A program made the translations under genes and the position numbers. From Ruminococcaceae bacterium UBA3710 (GTDB lineage Bacteria; Bacillota; Clostridia; Oscillospirales; Acutalibacteraceae), in NCBI GenBank assembly GCA_002371985.1, contig DFHZ01000096.1, positions 1 to 7,199 of the forward strand: a stretch of DNA of 7,199 bases, given 5' to 3'. The notes beneath the pieces were generated by a model. That model was not told the origin of the DNA, made no database searches, and saw only the letters and a list, made by a program, of their open reading frames with translations. Of the stretch, positions 1 to 6,103 are shown one piece after another. The first letter of the stretch is position 1. Every line of letters begins with the position of its first letter.

Positions 1-2
1 AT

Positions 3-1403
3 AAAAAATTGGATAATAATCTGGGAATTTCTGATAACACAAACGCTTGTGCAGAACTCGCTTCCGGAGACTACATTGCATTATTTGACCATGACGATTT
101 GTTATACCCAAACGCGTTATTTGAAAATGCAATTGCAATCGAATTACATCAACCAGATGTATTGTATTCAGATGAGGATAAGGTTGATATTAACGGGGTA
201 GCTCAATTACCTTTTTATAAACCGGATTGGTCCAGAGATTTGTTGTATTCTCAAATGTACATCTGCCATTTTTTGGTCTTTAAAAAATCTCTTTTCGAAA
301 AAATCGGAGGATATAACAATAAATTTGACGGCGCTCAGGATTACGATTTGATGCTGAGATTTTCCGAACAAACTGATAATATATATCATATTCCTAAAAT
401 TTTGTATTCTTGGAGAATGACTGAAAATTCCACTTCTGCAAACTCTGATTCTAAGCCGTATGCACAGTCAGCCGGTCTAAACGCGCTCAATGCGCATCTG
501 AAACGTTACGTTAAAGAGGATGCGTTTGCTGAGGAAACCAATTCTTTATTTGTATTTTCTTCAAGATTTCCGCTAAAATATCCAAAGCCGAAAGTTTCAG
601 TAATTATGCCAATGAAGGATAACTGCAAGTTGTCTGACACTTGCGTTAAAAGCATTTTAGCGAAAACAAATTACAGTAATTATGACATTATTATTTTGGA
701 TAATAACTCGGAGAAACAAAAGACATTCGATTGGTTTGAAAAAATCAAAAAACGCAGTGATAAAATCCGTATTATTCCAGCCAAATTCCCTTTTAATTGG
801 TCCAAATTAAATAATTTTGGAATGCAATACTCAGACGCCGATGTCTTTATATTTTTAAACAATGATATGGAAGTTATTTCTCCGGATTGGATGGAACTTC
901 TGTGTGAAAATGCAATGAGAAAAGATATAGGTGTGGTCGGGCCATTACTTTTATATGCCGATAATACCATACAGCACGCCGGAGTTGTACTTGGAATGGG
1001 CGGTTGGGCCGATCACGTATTCAAAGGAATGGATCCCGTGAATTATAGCTCTCCTTTTGTTTCGCCTATTGTTAACAGAAATGTACTTTCAGTAACTGGT
1101 GCATGTATGGCCGTTTCACGAAAAACCATTGAGAAAATAGGAAAATTCGATGAGAATTTTATAATCTGCGGAAGCGATGTTGAATTATGTTTAAGAGCAT
1201 ATGAAAACGGTTTTAGAAATCTGTATCTATCAAATGTCAAACTGTATCATTACGAGTCCCAAAGCCGTGATTCCTACATACCGGAAAGCGATTTTGAAAA
1301 TTCTAAGCGTGCATATTCTCCTTACATAGGAGAAAACACTGATCCGTTTTTTAATATAAATCTTGATATAAACAGTTGTCAACCGAAATTAAAAGAGCAG
1401 TAA
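3..1403 (+). CDS. Tandem-domain family 2 glycosyltransferase (5' partial)
   Basis: Probable cytoplasmic or membrane-associated enzyme that adds sugars to a cell-surface polysaccharide; acceptor and sugar are not readable from sequence. The reading frame is open to the left edge (AAA AAA before the TTG at 9), and the first residues (LDNNLGISDNTNAC) match the middle of a GT-A domain, so the true start lies upstream and the TTG at 9 is not the start. Counting from that TTG, the first GT2 domain shows the metal-binding DHDD (27-30), SDEDK (54-58) and FYKPDWS (69-75). A second GT2 domain begins near residue 195 (PKVSVIMPMKDN) and carries FLNND (282-286), IQHAGVVLG (321-329), VTGACMAVSRK (362-372), GSDVELCLR (388-396) and YHYESQSR (413-420). 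This tandem layout is typical of O-antigen and rhamnan-type glycosyltransferases. The next gene starts 14 nt downstream and is probably co-transcribed. Family is secure; substrate unknown. Confidence 0.9.
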   Translation, partial: KKLDNNLGISDNTNACAELASGDYIALFDHDDLLYPNALFENAIAIELHQPDVLYSDEDKVDINGVAQLPFYKPDWSRDLLYSQMYICHFLVFKKSLFEKIGGYNNKFDGAQDYDLMLRFSEQTDNIYHIPKILYSWRMTENSTSANSDSKPYAQSAGLNALNAHLKRYVKEDAFAEETNSLFVFSSRFPLKYPKPKVSVIMPMKDNCKLSDTCVKSILAKTNYSNYDIIILDNNSEKQKTFDWFEKIKKRSDKIRIIPAKFPFNWSKLNNFGMQYSDADVFIFLNNDMEVISPDWMELLCENAMRKDIGVVGPLLLYADNTIQHAGVVLGMGGWADHVFKGMDPVNYSSPFVSPIVNRNVLSVTGACMAVSRKTIEKIGKFDENFIICGSDVELCLRAYENGFRNLYLSNVKLYHYESQSRDSYIPESDFENSKRAYSPYIGENTDPFFNINLDINSCQPKLKEQ

Positions 1404-1408
1404 AGGAG
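1402..1408 (+). promoter_or_regulatory. Ribosome-binding site that fixes the start of the second glycosyltransferase
   Basis: AAAGGAG overlaps the TAA stop codon of the upstream glycosyltransferase and lies 9 nt before the ATG at 1418. This spacing favours 1418 over the in-frame TTG at 1376, which would sit inside the upstream gene and has no comparable site. The overlap with the stop codon suggests that the two genes are translationally coupled. Confidence 0.8.
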
Positions 1409-1417
1409 TCTTTTTAC

Positions 1418-2692
1418 ATGTTAAGCGGTGTTTACAGAGCCCTTAAAAAAAGCAAAATTTTAAAAAAAAGCACATACCACAAGGTTGTTGATGTAATAAA
1501 GGATGATATTAATATCACTTCAAACATTCCGGAAATCACAGAACTCAATTCTCGTCCTATCGTTAGTGATAATTCCATACGCCTCAATCTTGTTATACCT
1601 TCGGTAAACAAAGAACATGTTTTCGGTGGTATTTCTACTGCATTAAACTTTTTTTATGAAATGCTTGAAAGCACAGGTGCCAGGGCAAGAATTATCGTTA
1701 CTGATGCTCCTATCAATCCAGATCATATGATTGATCTTAAAGATTATATTATCGTGCCAATGTCCGAAGATAACACAATCAACAAAAAACAAGTGGTTGA
1801 TGTTTCAAACCGATATGGTCAAACCCTTCCAATCGAAAAAAACGATATTTTCATTACTACTGCCTGGTGGTGTGCATACTGTTTCGGCATAATCATTAAA
1901 AATCAAGCAACCTTTTTTAATATTCCCGAACATAAGATGATATATTTTATTCAAGATTACGAACCGTTCTTTTATGCTTGGTCGTCGAGATGTCTTTTGG
2001 CAGACAGCACATATCGTTCAGATATACCTAAAATAGCAATTTTCAATTCCGGCCTTTTGAAAGAATATTTCGATATAAACGGTTACAAATTTGAAGACAG
2101 TTATTATTTCGAACCAAAACTCAACAAAAAACTTTATGAATGCTTGTTAAACAGAGACCAGAGCATTAAAAGGAAAAAGCAGATAATTGTATATGGCAGA
2201 CCGTCTGTGCAAAGGAATGCATTTGAACTCGTGGTTGCCTCTCTTAAAAAGTTTGTTGAAATTTTTGAAGAAGCATCAGAATGGTCTTTCATATCAATGG
2301 GTGAAATGCACCCACCTGTTGACCTCGGTGGCGGAAATAAGTTGATTTCAACAGGCAAATTAGATCTTGATGCATATGCAAATACAATGCTTGAAAGCTA
2401 TATGGCGCTTTCATTAATGGTATCGCCACATCCGAGTTATCCTCCGCTTGAAATGTCCACCTTCGGAGTAAAAACCATAACAAATTCCTACTGTAATAAG
2501 GATTTATCGGGATTCAACAGTAATATTATTTCAATAACAAATTGCAATGCTGAATCCATCGCAAATGTAATGTGCAAAACCGCAAAAAAATTCAACCAAT
2601 TTGGACAACCTGATATAAATCCAGACTATGTGGATGGGACCAATGTATTTGGCAATATTATTAAGGATATAATAGACAAACACTTCGGATGA
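1418..2692 (+). CDS. WsaF-like family 4 glycosyltransferase (probable rhamnosyltransferase)
   Basis: A 424-residue GT-B fold enzyme resembling WsaF, the rhamnosyltransferase of S-layer glycan synthesis in Geobacillus stearothermophilus. By family it would transfer a nucleotide-activated sugar (dTDP-rhamnose in WsaF) to a growing surface glycan in the cytoplasm. An N-terminal basic stretch (residues 8-22) precedes the acceptor-side domain: LNLVIPSVN (56-64), HVFGGISTALNFFYEML (67-83), a TTAWWCAYC segment (147-155) and FIQDYEPFFY (177-186). The donor-side domain starts near 255 with QIIVYGRPSVQRNAFEL (255-271), then FISMGE (291-296) and the nucleotide-binding stretch SPHPSYPPLEMSTFG (336-350), where E345 is in the place of the conserved GT4 glutamate. 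The start is set by the AAAGGAG at 1402-1408; a longer TTG start at 1376 is possible but less likely. No terminator follows directly, so transcription may run on to the hairpin at 3006-3056. Rhamnose specificity is inferred from the family only. Confidence 0.87.
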   Translation: MLSGVYRALKKSKILKKSTYHKVVDVIKDDINITSNIPEITELNSRPIVSDNSIRLNLVIPSVNKEHVFGGISTALNFFYEMLESTGARARIIVTDAPINPDHMIDLKDYIIVPMSEDNTINKKQVVDVSNRYGQTLPIEKNDIFITTAWWCAYCFGIIIKNQATFFNIPEHKMIYFIQDYEPFFYAWSSRCLLADSTYRSDIPKIAIFNSGLLKEYFDINGYKFEDSYYFEPKLNKKLYECLLNRDQSIKRKKQIIVYGRPSVQRNAFELVVASLKKFVEIFEEASEWSFISMGEMHPPVDLGGGNKLISTGKLDLDAYANTMLESYMALSLMVSPHPSYPPLEMSTFGVKTITNSYCNKDLSGFNSNIISITNCNAESIANVMCKTAKKFNQFGQPDINPDYVDGTNVFGNIIKDIIDKHFG

Positions 2693-2737
2693 TAATTTCA
2701 TATTTTATTATAAGCAATCGTGTCCGCATAAATTTCT

Positions 2738-2774
2738 GGCTCTATAATAAATGTTGGGGTAGCGAAATAGAGCC
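2738..2774. repeat. Short inverted repeat at the ISL3 left end
   Basis: GGCTCTAT (2738-2745) and ATAGAGCC (2767-2774) are perfect inverted copies separated by 21 nt. They could form a subterminal hairpin or a paired transposase-binding site at the end of the element. A perfect TATAAT hexamer lies at 2743-2748, but no recognisable -35 box stands at the right distance. Confidence 0.6.
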
Positions 2775-2793
2775 TACAAAAGAAAAATAAAAA

Positions 2794-2869
2794 GTAGAGC
2801 ATATTTTGCGAAAATCCGTTAAAATGGAATTGATGAGAAACCATGAACGGAGGCAAAAATATGCTCTAC
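2794..2869 (+). promoter_or_regulatory. Hairpin that would sequester the transposase ribosome-binding site and start codon
   Basis: A perfect 14-nt inverted repeat pairs 2794-2807 (GTAGAGCATATTTT) with 2856-2869 (AAAATATGCTCTAC). With one bulged A it extends to GC/GC (2808-2809 with 2853-2854). After a small internal loop a further six pairs form between TCCGTT (2815-2820) and AACGGA (2846-2851). The right arm contains the Shine-Dalgarno GGAGG (2849-2853) and the ATG at 2861. In a transcript entering from outside the element both would be buried. Insertion sequences such as IS10 and IS50 are known to block translation of read-through transcripts this way; its application here is my inference. 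A TAAAAT hexamer at 2820-2825 could be the -10 box of an internal promoter whose transcript would lack the left arm, but no clear -35 box is seen. Confidence 0.65.
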
Positions 2870-2975
2870 AATCATTTTACAGAAAAACTGCTCGGATTAC
2901 AAGGGGTAATAATAAAAAATATCGAGAAAAGTGGAAACACAATCGTAATCTATGCTGAAATGGAAAGGAAAGGTA
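2861..2975 (+). pseudogene. Truncated ISL3-family transposase (N-terminal fragment)
   Basis: The ATG at 2861, preceded by GGAGG (2849-2853), opens a frame starting MLYNHFTEKLLGLQ and continuing through VIIKNIEKSGNTIVIYAEMERK, the characteristic N-terminus of ISL3 transposases (about 38 residues of a protein usually above 400). In intact members the next part is a zinc-finger-like CPxCG region and an IKD-type segment; here the frame instead enters unrelated sequence (KHKGRFCVLMQKR) after about 2972. The open frame continues formally to 3256, but there it crosses the terminator and runs antisense to the Asp23-family gene, so it is not a real fusion protein. The DDE catalytic residues are absent; the product would be inactive. 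Confidence 0.75.
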
Positions 2976-3001
2976 AGCACAAGGGACGGTTCTGTGTGTT
3001 A
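2974..3001. repeat. Small imperfect hairpin repeat with GGGACGGTTCT core (REP-like)
   Basis: The stem pairs TAAGCACA (2974-2981) with TGTGTGTTA (2993-3001), with one G-T pair and one bulged base, around a loop containing AGGGACGGTTC. From memory, short palindromes with a GGGACGGTTCT core flanked by CACAA/TTGTG arms are dispersed in many Firmicutes genomes, sometimes near REP-associated (Y1/IS200-like) transposases. Here the copy sits exactly where similarity to the ISL3 transposase ends. Assignment to that repeat family is from recall and could not be tested; the hairpin itself is directly visible. Confidence 0.5.
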
Positions 3002-3005
3002 ATGC

Positions 3006-3056
3006 AAAAAAGACTGTTTGCATATCCTTTTTCGGATTTATGCAAACAGTCTTTTT
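3006..3056. terminator. Strong bidirectional Rho-independent terminator between convergent units
   Basis: AAAAAGACTGTTTGCATA (3007-3024) and TATGCAAACAGTCTTTTT (3039-3056) are perfect 18-nt inverted copies around a 14-nt loop that can pair further (TCC/GGA). The plus strand ends in TTTTT (3052-3056) and the minus strand in TTTTTT (complement of 3006-3011), so it can act both ways. It lies 20 nt past the stop codon of the Asp23-family gene, which it most likely serves. It can also stop plus-strand transcription arriving from the glycosyltransferase genes and the IS remnant, which have no terminator of their own in view. Confidence 0.9.
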
Positions 3057-3076
3057 GTTGTTTATTTTCACAAATA

Positions 3077-3409
3077 TCAATTTTCGCCGGTTTCTTCAAC
3101 TATATCGGAAACGGTTACATTGACCTTTGTAACGGCGGTGCCGGTCATAGTCTGGATTTTATCCTTGACATTCTGCTGAACTGCAGAAACAACTTCACGC
3201 AATTTTGCAGACTTTTCAAGGACTACAAAAACATCAACCGAAACGGTACCGTTTAAAACATCAACTTTTACACCCTTAAGCGGGTTCATGGTTTTTAAAG
3301 CACTTTTCTTTGAAAGAGCCTTTACGCCCTCTATTTCACAAGCGGCAATCTCTGCCATTTTTTCCAATACTTCCGTGCTGACGGAAAGTTCTAAATTATT
3401 ATCTTGCAT
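3077..3409 (-). CDS. Asp23/Gls24-family protein (YqhY-like)
   Basis: A 110-residue soluble protein of the Asp23/Gls24 family, linked to envelope stress and, for YqhY in Bacillus subtilis, to fatty-acid synthesis homeostasis. Visible family features are LELSVSTEVLEKMAEIAACEIEGV (6-29), the central GVKVDVLNGTVSVDVFVVLE (46-65), VVSAVQQNVKDKIQTMTG (73-90) and the C-terminal VTKVNVTVSDI (93-103). There is no signal peptide or membrane segment, so it should be cytoplasmic. The ATG at 3407-3409 has GGAGG 8 nt upstream (complement of 3418-3422). In many Clostridia such a gene follows spoIIIAH and leads into nusB or xse genes; here it is followed by a terminator and mobile-element debris. A likely vegetative promoter just upstream suggests expression independent of sporulation. 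Exact function in this organism is unknown. Confidence 0.9.
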   Translation of the reverse strand: MQDNNLELSVSTEVLEKMAEIAACEIEGVKALSKKSALKTMNPLKGVKVDVLNGTVSVDVFVVLEKSAKLREVVSAVQQNVKDKIQTMTGTAVTKVNVTVSDIVEETGEN

Positions 3410-3438
3410 TTAGGGTTCCTCCGAATCCTTTTTTTTCT

Positions 3439-3466
3439 ATTGTACCACATTTTTGAAAAATTACAA
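3439..3466 (-). promoter_or_regulatory. Probable vegetative (sigma-A type) promoter of the Asp23-family gene
   Basis: On the minus strand, TTGTAA (complement of 3461-3466; 4 of 6 to TTGACA) and TACAAT (complement of 3439-3444; 5 of 6 to TATAAT) are separated by 16 nt, and the bases before the -10 read TGTGG. The site lies between the spoIIIAH stop codon and the GGAGG of the Asp23-family gene; the start codon is about 30 nt past the -10 box. It would allow expression in growing cells when the spoIIIA operon, a mother-cell sigma-E operon in Bacillus, is silent. Called from sequence match only. Confidence 0.6.
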
Positions 3467-3997
3467 CTATTTTACTGTAACAATTTTTATATCGCCCAAA
3501 TTTATTCCTGTTTCACTCGTTACTATTTCTTGAATTTGCAGGGTTTGAGCGGTTGTAAGACCGTCCGACTTTACGACAACACTTATGCCCTTATCATTTA
3601 TAACGGCAACCGCATTTTTAAAGCCTTTTGCTTTTATAAGGGTTTCTATATTATTAGCCCCCTCTATTCTTTCGACTATTTGTCTTACCTTTTCAGTTAC
3701 GGTCTTTTTATCGTCGTCGGTCAATTTATCTGATTTTAAAGTTTCTTTAACCGTTTCTTCCGCTTCGCTTAAAGCCTTTTCCCTTGACTCTTTCGCTTCG
3801 GAAAAATAATCGCTCTCCCCTGTTACCTTAGCCGAAGTGGCTACCGCCTTCGATGTACTTTTATTGACATACGATGTTTCGCCCAAATACTTTTCTTTTG
3901 AGGAAAACTTCATATTAAGCCATACGGCACCACCCAAACAAATAACCATTAAAAAAGCAATAACCTGACTTTTTCCAAAAACTTTACCTTTTTTCAT
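3467..3997 (-). CDS. spoIIIAH: Stage III sporulation protein AH
   Basis: A 176-residue single-pass protein of the mother-cell outer-forespore membrane. In the known system its outer domain forms a ring and binds SpoIIQ from the forespore side, joining the two cells. An N-terminal hydrophobic segment (about 11-29) follows a short basic tail, with the rest in the intermembrane space. A linker rich in Ser, Lys and Thr (31-62) leads to the family signature DYFSEAKESREKALSEAEET (63-82) and a ring-building domain (about 100-176) with IVERIEGANNIETLIKAKGF and a conserved beta-rich end. Size is somewhat shorter than the Bacillus protein. The start is supported by GGGAG 7 nt upstream (complement of 4005-4009). 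It is the last gene of the operon, 39 nt after spoIIIAG, a larger gap than at the other junctions. Whether this organism has a SpoIIQ partner cannot be seen here. Confidence 0.93.
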   Translation of the reverse strand: MKKGKVFGKSQVIAFLMVICLGGAVWLNMKFSSKEKYLGETSYVNKSTSKAVATSAKVTGESDYFSEAKESREKALSEAEETVKETLKSDKLTDDDKKTVTEKVRQIVERIEGANNIETLIKAKGFKNAVAVINDKGISVVVKSDGLTTAQTLQIQEIVTSETGINLGDIKIVTVK

Positions 3998-4036
3998 AAT
4001 CTTTCTCCCATAAAAAATAATATTTATACAAAACAG

Positions 4037-4573
4037 TTAATTTCTACCTGTAATATATACCCTTTTAGAGGTAATATCGAGTGCCGCCATAACGGCATTT
4101 TCTATCTTCTCTTTAACATATTCGTCATCCCCGTTTTCACAGATTATAGCAACACCTCTGACCTCAGGCATATTTTCGGTTACAACGAGTGCCTTTTCGT
4201 CGCCCGAAGAGTCCTTAACGGTTATATGAAAAGATTCGCTGCTTTTTCTTGACTGTTTGGTTTTTTCGCCGTCGGTCAAGTCGGTATCGGTTTTGACATC
4301 GTCGGCATAAGAATACCTGACGCCGTTTTGCAGAGTTATCAAAACCGTTGCCTTTTTATCACCCGTTATATCCTCTACAACAGACAGTATACTTCTTTCA
4401 AGCGAAACTCTGTACTCCTCGATATTAAAACTCTCGTTATAAGGCGTTTTCTCACTTTTTCCACCCGAAAAAAGCGACGATAACGCTACAAGTACAATTC
4501 CCGAAATCCCGATTACAATCAGATACTTAGGCTTTTTGAAATTCTCTATGAGATTTTTGATTTTCTCATTCAT
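4037..4573 (-). CDS. spoIIIAG: Stage III sporulation protein AG
   Basis: A 178-residue ring-forming component of the mother cell-forespore channel; the Bacillus homologue assembles into a large ring related to secretion-system and flagellar ring proteins. One membrane helix (about 16-35) follows a basic start (KIKNLIENFKKPK). The intermembrane part has SLERSILSVVEDITGDKKATVLITLQNGVRYSYADD (57-92), an acidic and serine-rich insertion (93-114) and the closing ring domain PEVRGVAIICENGDDEYVKEKIENAVMAALDITSKRVYI (136-174), read in segments. The ATG overlaps the spoIIIAF stop by 8 bp, and GAGGTGG (complement of 4583-4589) lies 9 nt upstream inside spoIIIAF, so it has both coupling and a good site of its own. 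The sequence fits the family throughout; no frameshift or missing part is seen. Confidence 0.93.
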   Translation of the reverse strand: MNEKIKNLIENFKKPKYLIVIGISGIVLVALSSLFSGGKSEKTPYNESFNIEEYRVSLERSILSVVEDITGDKKATVLITLQNGVRYSYADDVKTDTDLTDGEKTKQSRKSSESFHITVKDSSGDEKALVVTENMPEVRGVAIICENGDDEYVKEKIENAVMAALDITSKRVYITGRN

Positions 4574-4988
4574 CTATTACTTCCACCTCATATTCGCTGC
4601 TATTCCCTATTATCTCTTCTATCTTTTCTTTTGAGCAACTTGTATAAATAAATACCTTAGTAATAATTATGCTGCCATTCTCGTTTTTATCCGTTAAAAA
4701 ATCAATTTTACTAAAAGTAATATTATTTGTTTTTAAAGCATTTTCAAAAATCATTTTGGTAAGGTATATATCCGTATCGTTTTGACTTTTTTCTATCCGG
4801 CTTAAATCAGGGTGGACATCTATATTGAATTTTACGAAAAATATACCTATAAAGGCACAAATCAAGGATAAAACCGCAATGTATCTGACCGATTTTGATA
4901 ACTTTCCGCTTGGAAATATTATCGAAAGTCCGCCTATAACTGCGGAAACTACACAAAATGAGGTTACAAACGAAATAAAATCTTTCAT
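4566..4988 (-). CDS. spoIIIAF: Stage III sporulation protein AF
   Basis: A 140-residue membrane protein of the SpoIIIA channel. Two hydrophobic helices (about 5-25 and 34-53) with SGKLSKSVRYIAVLSLICAF spanning the turn and second helix are typical, followed by a C-terminal domain (about 65-140) in the intermembrane space that resembles a ring-building fold (FTLFDK-like region here replaced by IDFLTDKNENGSIIITKVFI, then KEKIEEIIG). The C-terminal half is poorly conserved in the family, as here. Its ATG overlaps the spoIIIAE stop in an ATGA (4985-4988) and I see no Shine-Dalgarno site before it, so translation probably depends on ribosomes finishing spoIIIAE. Identification rests on the N-terminal helices and on position between AE and AG. 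Confidence 0.88.
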   Translation of the reverse strand: MKDFISFVTSFCVVSAVIGGLSIIFPSGKLSKSVRYIAVLSLICAFIGIFFVKFNIDVHPDLSRIEKSQNDTDIYLTKMIFENALKTNNITFSKIDFLTDKNENGSIIITKVFIYTSCSKEKIEEIIGNSSEYEVEVIDE

Positions 4989-6103
4989 AGTTTTGTCGCC
5001 GAAATAACAATGCCGAGCGATATAATGAAAAGTCCGCCCGAAAACAGAATTATTGCAAGAATTACCGATAAAAGATAGTTTACCGAACTAAGCAAAGTTA
5101 CAACCGTGTTTTGCGAAAAACTTGCGGAAATACTCTGACACACGCTAATAACACCTTTCCATAAAAGAATTTCAACAATAAACGGAATAACCGCAACCGC
5201 AATTATAACAACGCCGTAAACACCGATAGAAGACTTTATAAGATTCATAGAGGAATAAATTGTATTTGCCGATTCGCTCAAAGGTCCCCCTGCTATCGGG
5301 ATACAGGTCCCTATAATAAATTTAGTTGTTTTAAGGGCAAGGGTGTCTGCCGAGCCGTTTATTGAACTTTGTATACTGATAATTCCGACAAACAGAGTAA
5401 AGACAAAAGAGAGCGTCCATACTATTGCCTTTTTTACCATTTCGCCAAGTTGCGATATTGCACTGAACGGCGAAATGGACGAAACGAGGTTTAAACTTAA
5501 ATATCCGCCCATAATCGGCATTACATAGTTAGAAGCGAAGTAGGATACTGCCCTCGCCGATACCAAAATCAGACCGCCCGAAACCGAAGCGGATACAGCG
5601 GCTCCCGACATTGAAACCGCCACTATAAATATCGGAATAAATGAGAGCATAAATCCGCTTATGTACTTTAATAGGGAAACTGACGAAGAAATGAAAATAA
5701 ATATGTTATTTATAATGACAAGAGAAACCGATAGAGTTGTTGCTATCGACAGAGATTTCATTGTTCCGCTTTTTAAATCAAGCGATGTGAAACCTGCCGT
5801 TAAAAATATAATCGAGAGGATACCTGCTCCCGTTTTAAGAGGTTTTTTAAGCCCGTTTTTAAAAACATCTATAAGACCTGAAAAAACATTTTGAGGAGTT
5901 AGTTTATTCACCCAAGAATAATCGCTTATATCTATTTCGTTTTTGGATAAAAAATCTTTTGCATTTTCGTCTATAATATCTTCGAGTTTATCGGCTCCGA
6001 TAATCGAAAAAGAATCGCTTAACTGCGTATCTTCTGCAAACGATACTATCGAAAACTGAAAAAAGCAAATAAAAACAAAAACTATCAGTATTATTTTTTT
6101 CAT
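4985..6103 (-). CDS. spoIIIAE: Stage III sporulation protein AE
   Basis: A 372-residue polytopic membrane protein, the largest SpoIIIA subunit and thought to be part of the export-apparatus-like base of the channel. Residues 1-23 look like a cleavable signal peptide ending SFA before ED. A soluble stretch (24-90) with LTPQNVFSGLIDVF follows, then about seven or eight hydrophobic segments (approximately 93-110, 118-140, 150-172, 175-190, 226-246, 293-315 and 340-366). The strongly conserved CIPIAGGPLSES (267-278) is present, as are GEMVKKAIVWTL (220-231) and LLWKGVISVCQSIS (313-326). The ATG overlaps the spoIIIAD stop by 4 bp (6100-6103). No good ribosome-binding site precedes it, which suggests coupling to spoIIIAD. 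Length is close to the family norm of about 390. Confidence 0.95.
   Translation of the reverse strand: MKKIILIVFVFICFFQFSIVSFAEDTQLSDSFSIIGADKLEDIIDENAKDFLSKNEIDISDYSWVNKLTPQNVFSGLIDVFKNGLKKPLKTGAGILSIIFLTAGFTSLDLKSGTMKSLSIATTLSVSLVIINNIFIFISSSVSLLKYISGFMLSFIPIFIVAVSMSGAAVSASVSGGLILVSARAVSYFASNYVMPIMGGYLSLNLVSSISPFSAISQLGEMVKKAIVWTLSFVFTLFVGIISIQSSINGSADTLALKTTKFIIGTCIPIAGGPLSESANTIYSSMNLIKSSIGVYGVVIIAVAVIPFIVEILLWKGVISVCQSISASFSQNTVVTLLSSVNYLLSVILAIILFSGGLFIISLGIVISATKL

Larger units (their letters stand above)
2738..2975 (+). mobile_element. Left-end remnant of an ISL3-family insertion sequence
   Basis: The segment begins with GGCTCTATAATAAATGTTGG, which I recognise as the left terminal inverted repeat of ISL3-type elements common in gut Clostridia. 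It continues through an untranslated leader into the first codons of an ISL3 transposase (2861 onward). Similarity to the transposase stops near 2972-2975. The rest of the gene and the right terminal repeat are absent, so the remnant cannot move by itself. ISL3 elements are usually about 1.2-1.5 kb, so about 80% has been lost. The 8-bp target duplication expected for the family cannot be checked because the right end is missing. The right boundary is approximate. The 45 bases between the glycosyltransferase stop and this end show no gene or hairpin. Confidence 0.72.

Noticed and set aside
9..11. TTG as the start of the first glycosyltransferase
   Set aside because: The frame is open to the left edge and the sequence begins in the middle of a GT-A domain, so the start must lie outside the window.
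1376..1417. TTG-initiated 14-residue extension of the second glycosyltransferase
   Set aside because: It overlaps the end of the preceding gene and has no clear ribosome-binding site, whereas the ATG at 1418 has AAAGGAG at 9 nt.
2743..2748. Perfect TATAAT at the IS left end as an outward or inward promoter
   Set aside because: No -35 element is found 15-19 nt upstream, and the hexamer is part of the terminal repeat sequence.
2843..3256. Open frame of 137 codons on the plus strand covering the IS remnant, the terminator and part of the Asp23-family gene
   Set aside because: Only the first part from 2861 matches a known protein (ISL3 transposase). The rest crosses a strong terminator and is antisense to a well-conserved gene.
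3998..4036. AT-rich 39-nt gap between spoIIIAG and spoIIIAH as a possible promoter
   Set aside because: There are TATAAA-like stretches in this low-GC sequence, but no paired -35 box at proper spacing; the gap is well explained by a leader with the GGGAG ribosome-binding site of spoIIIAH.
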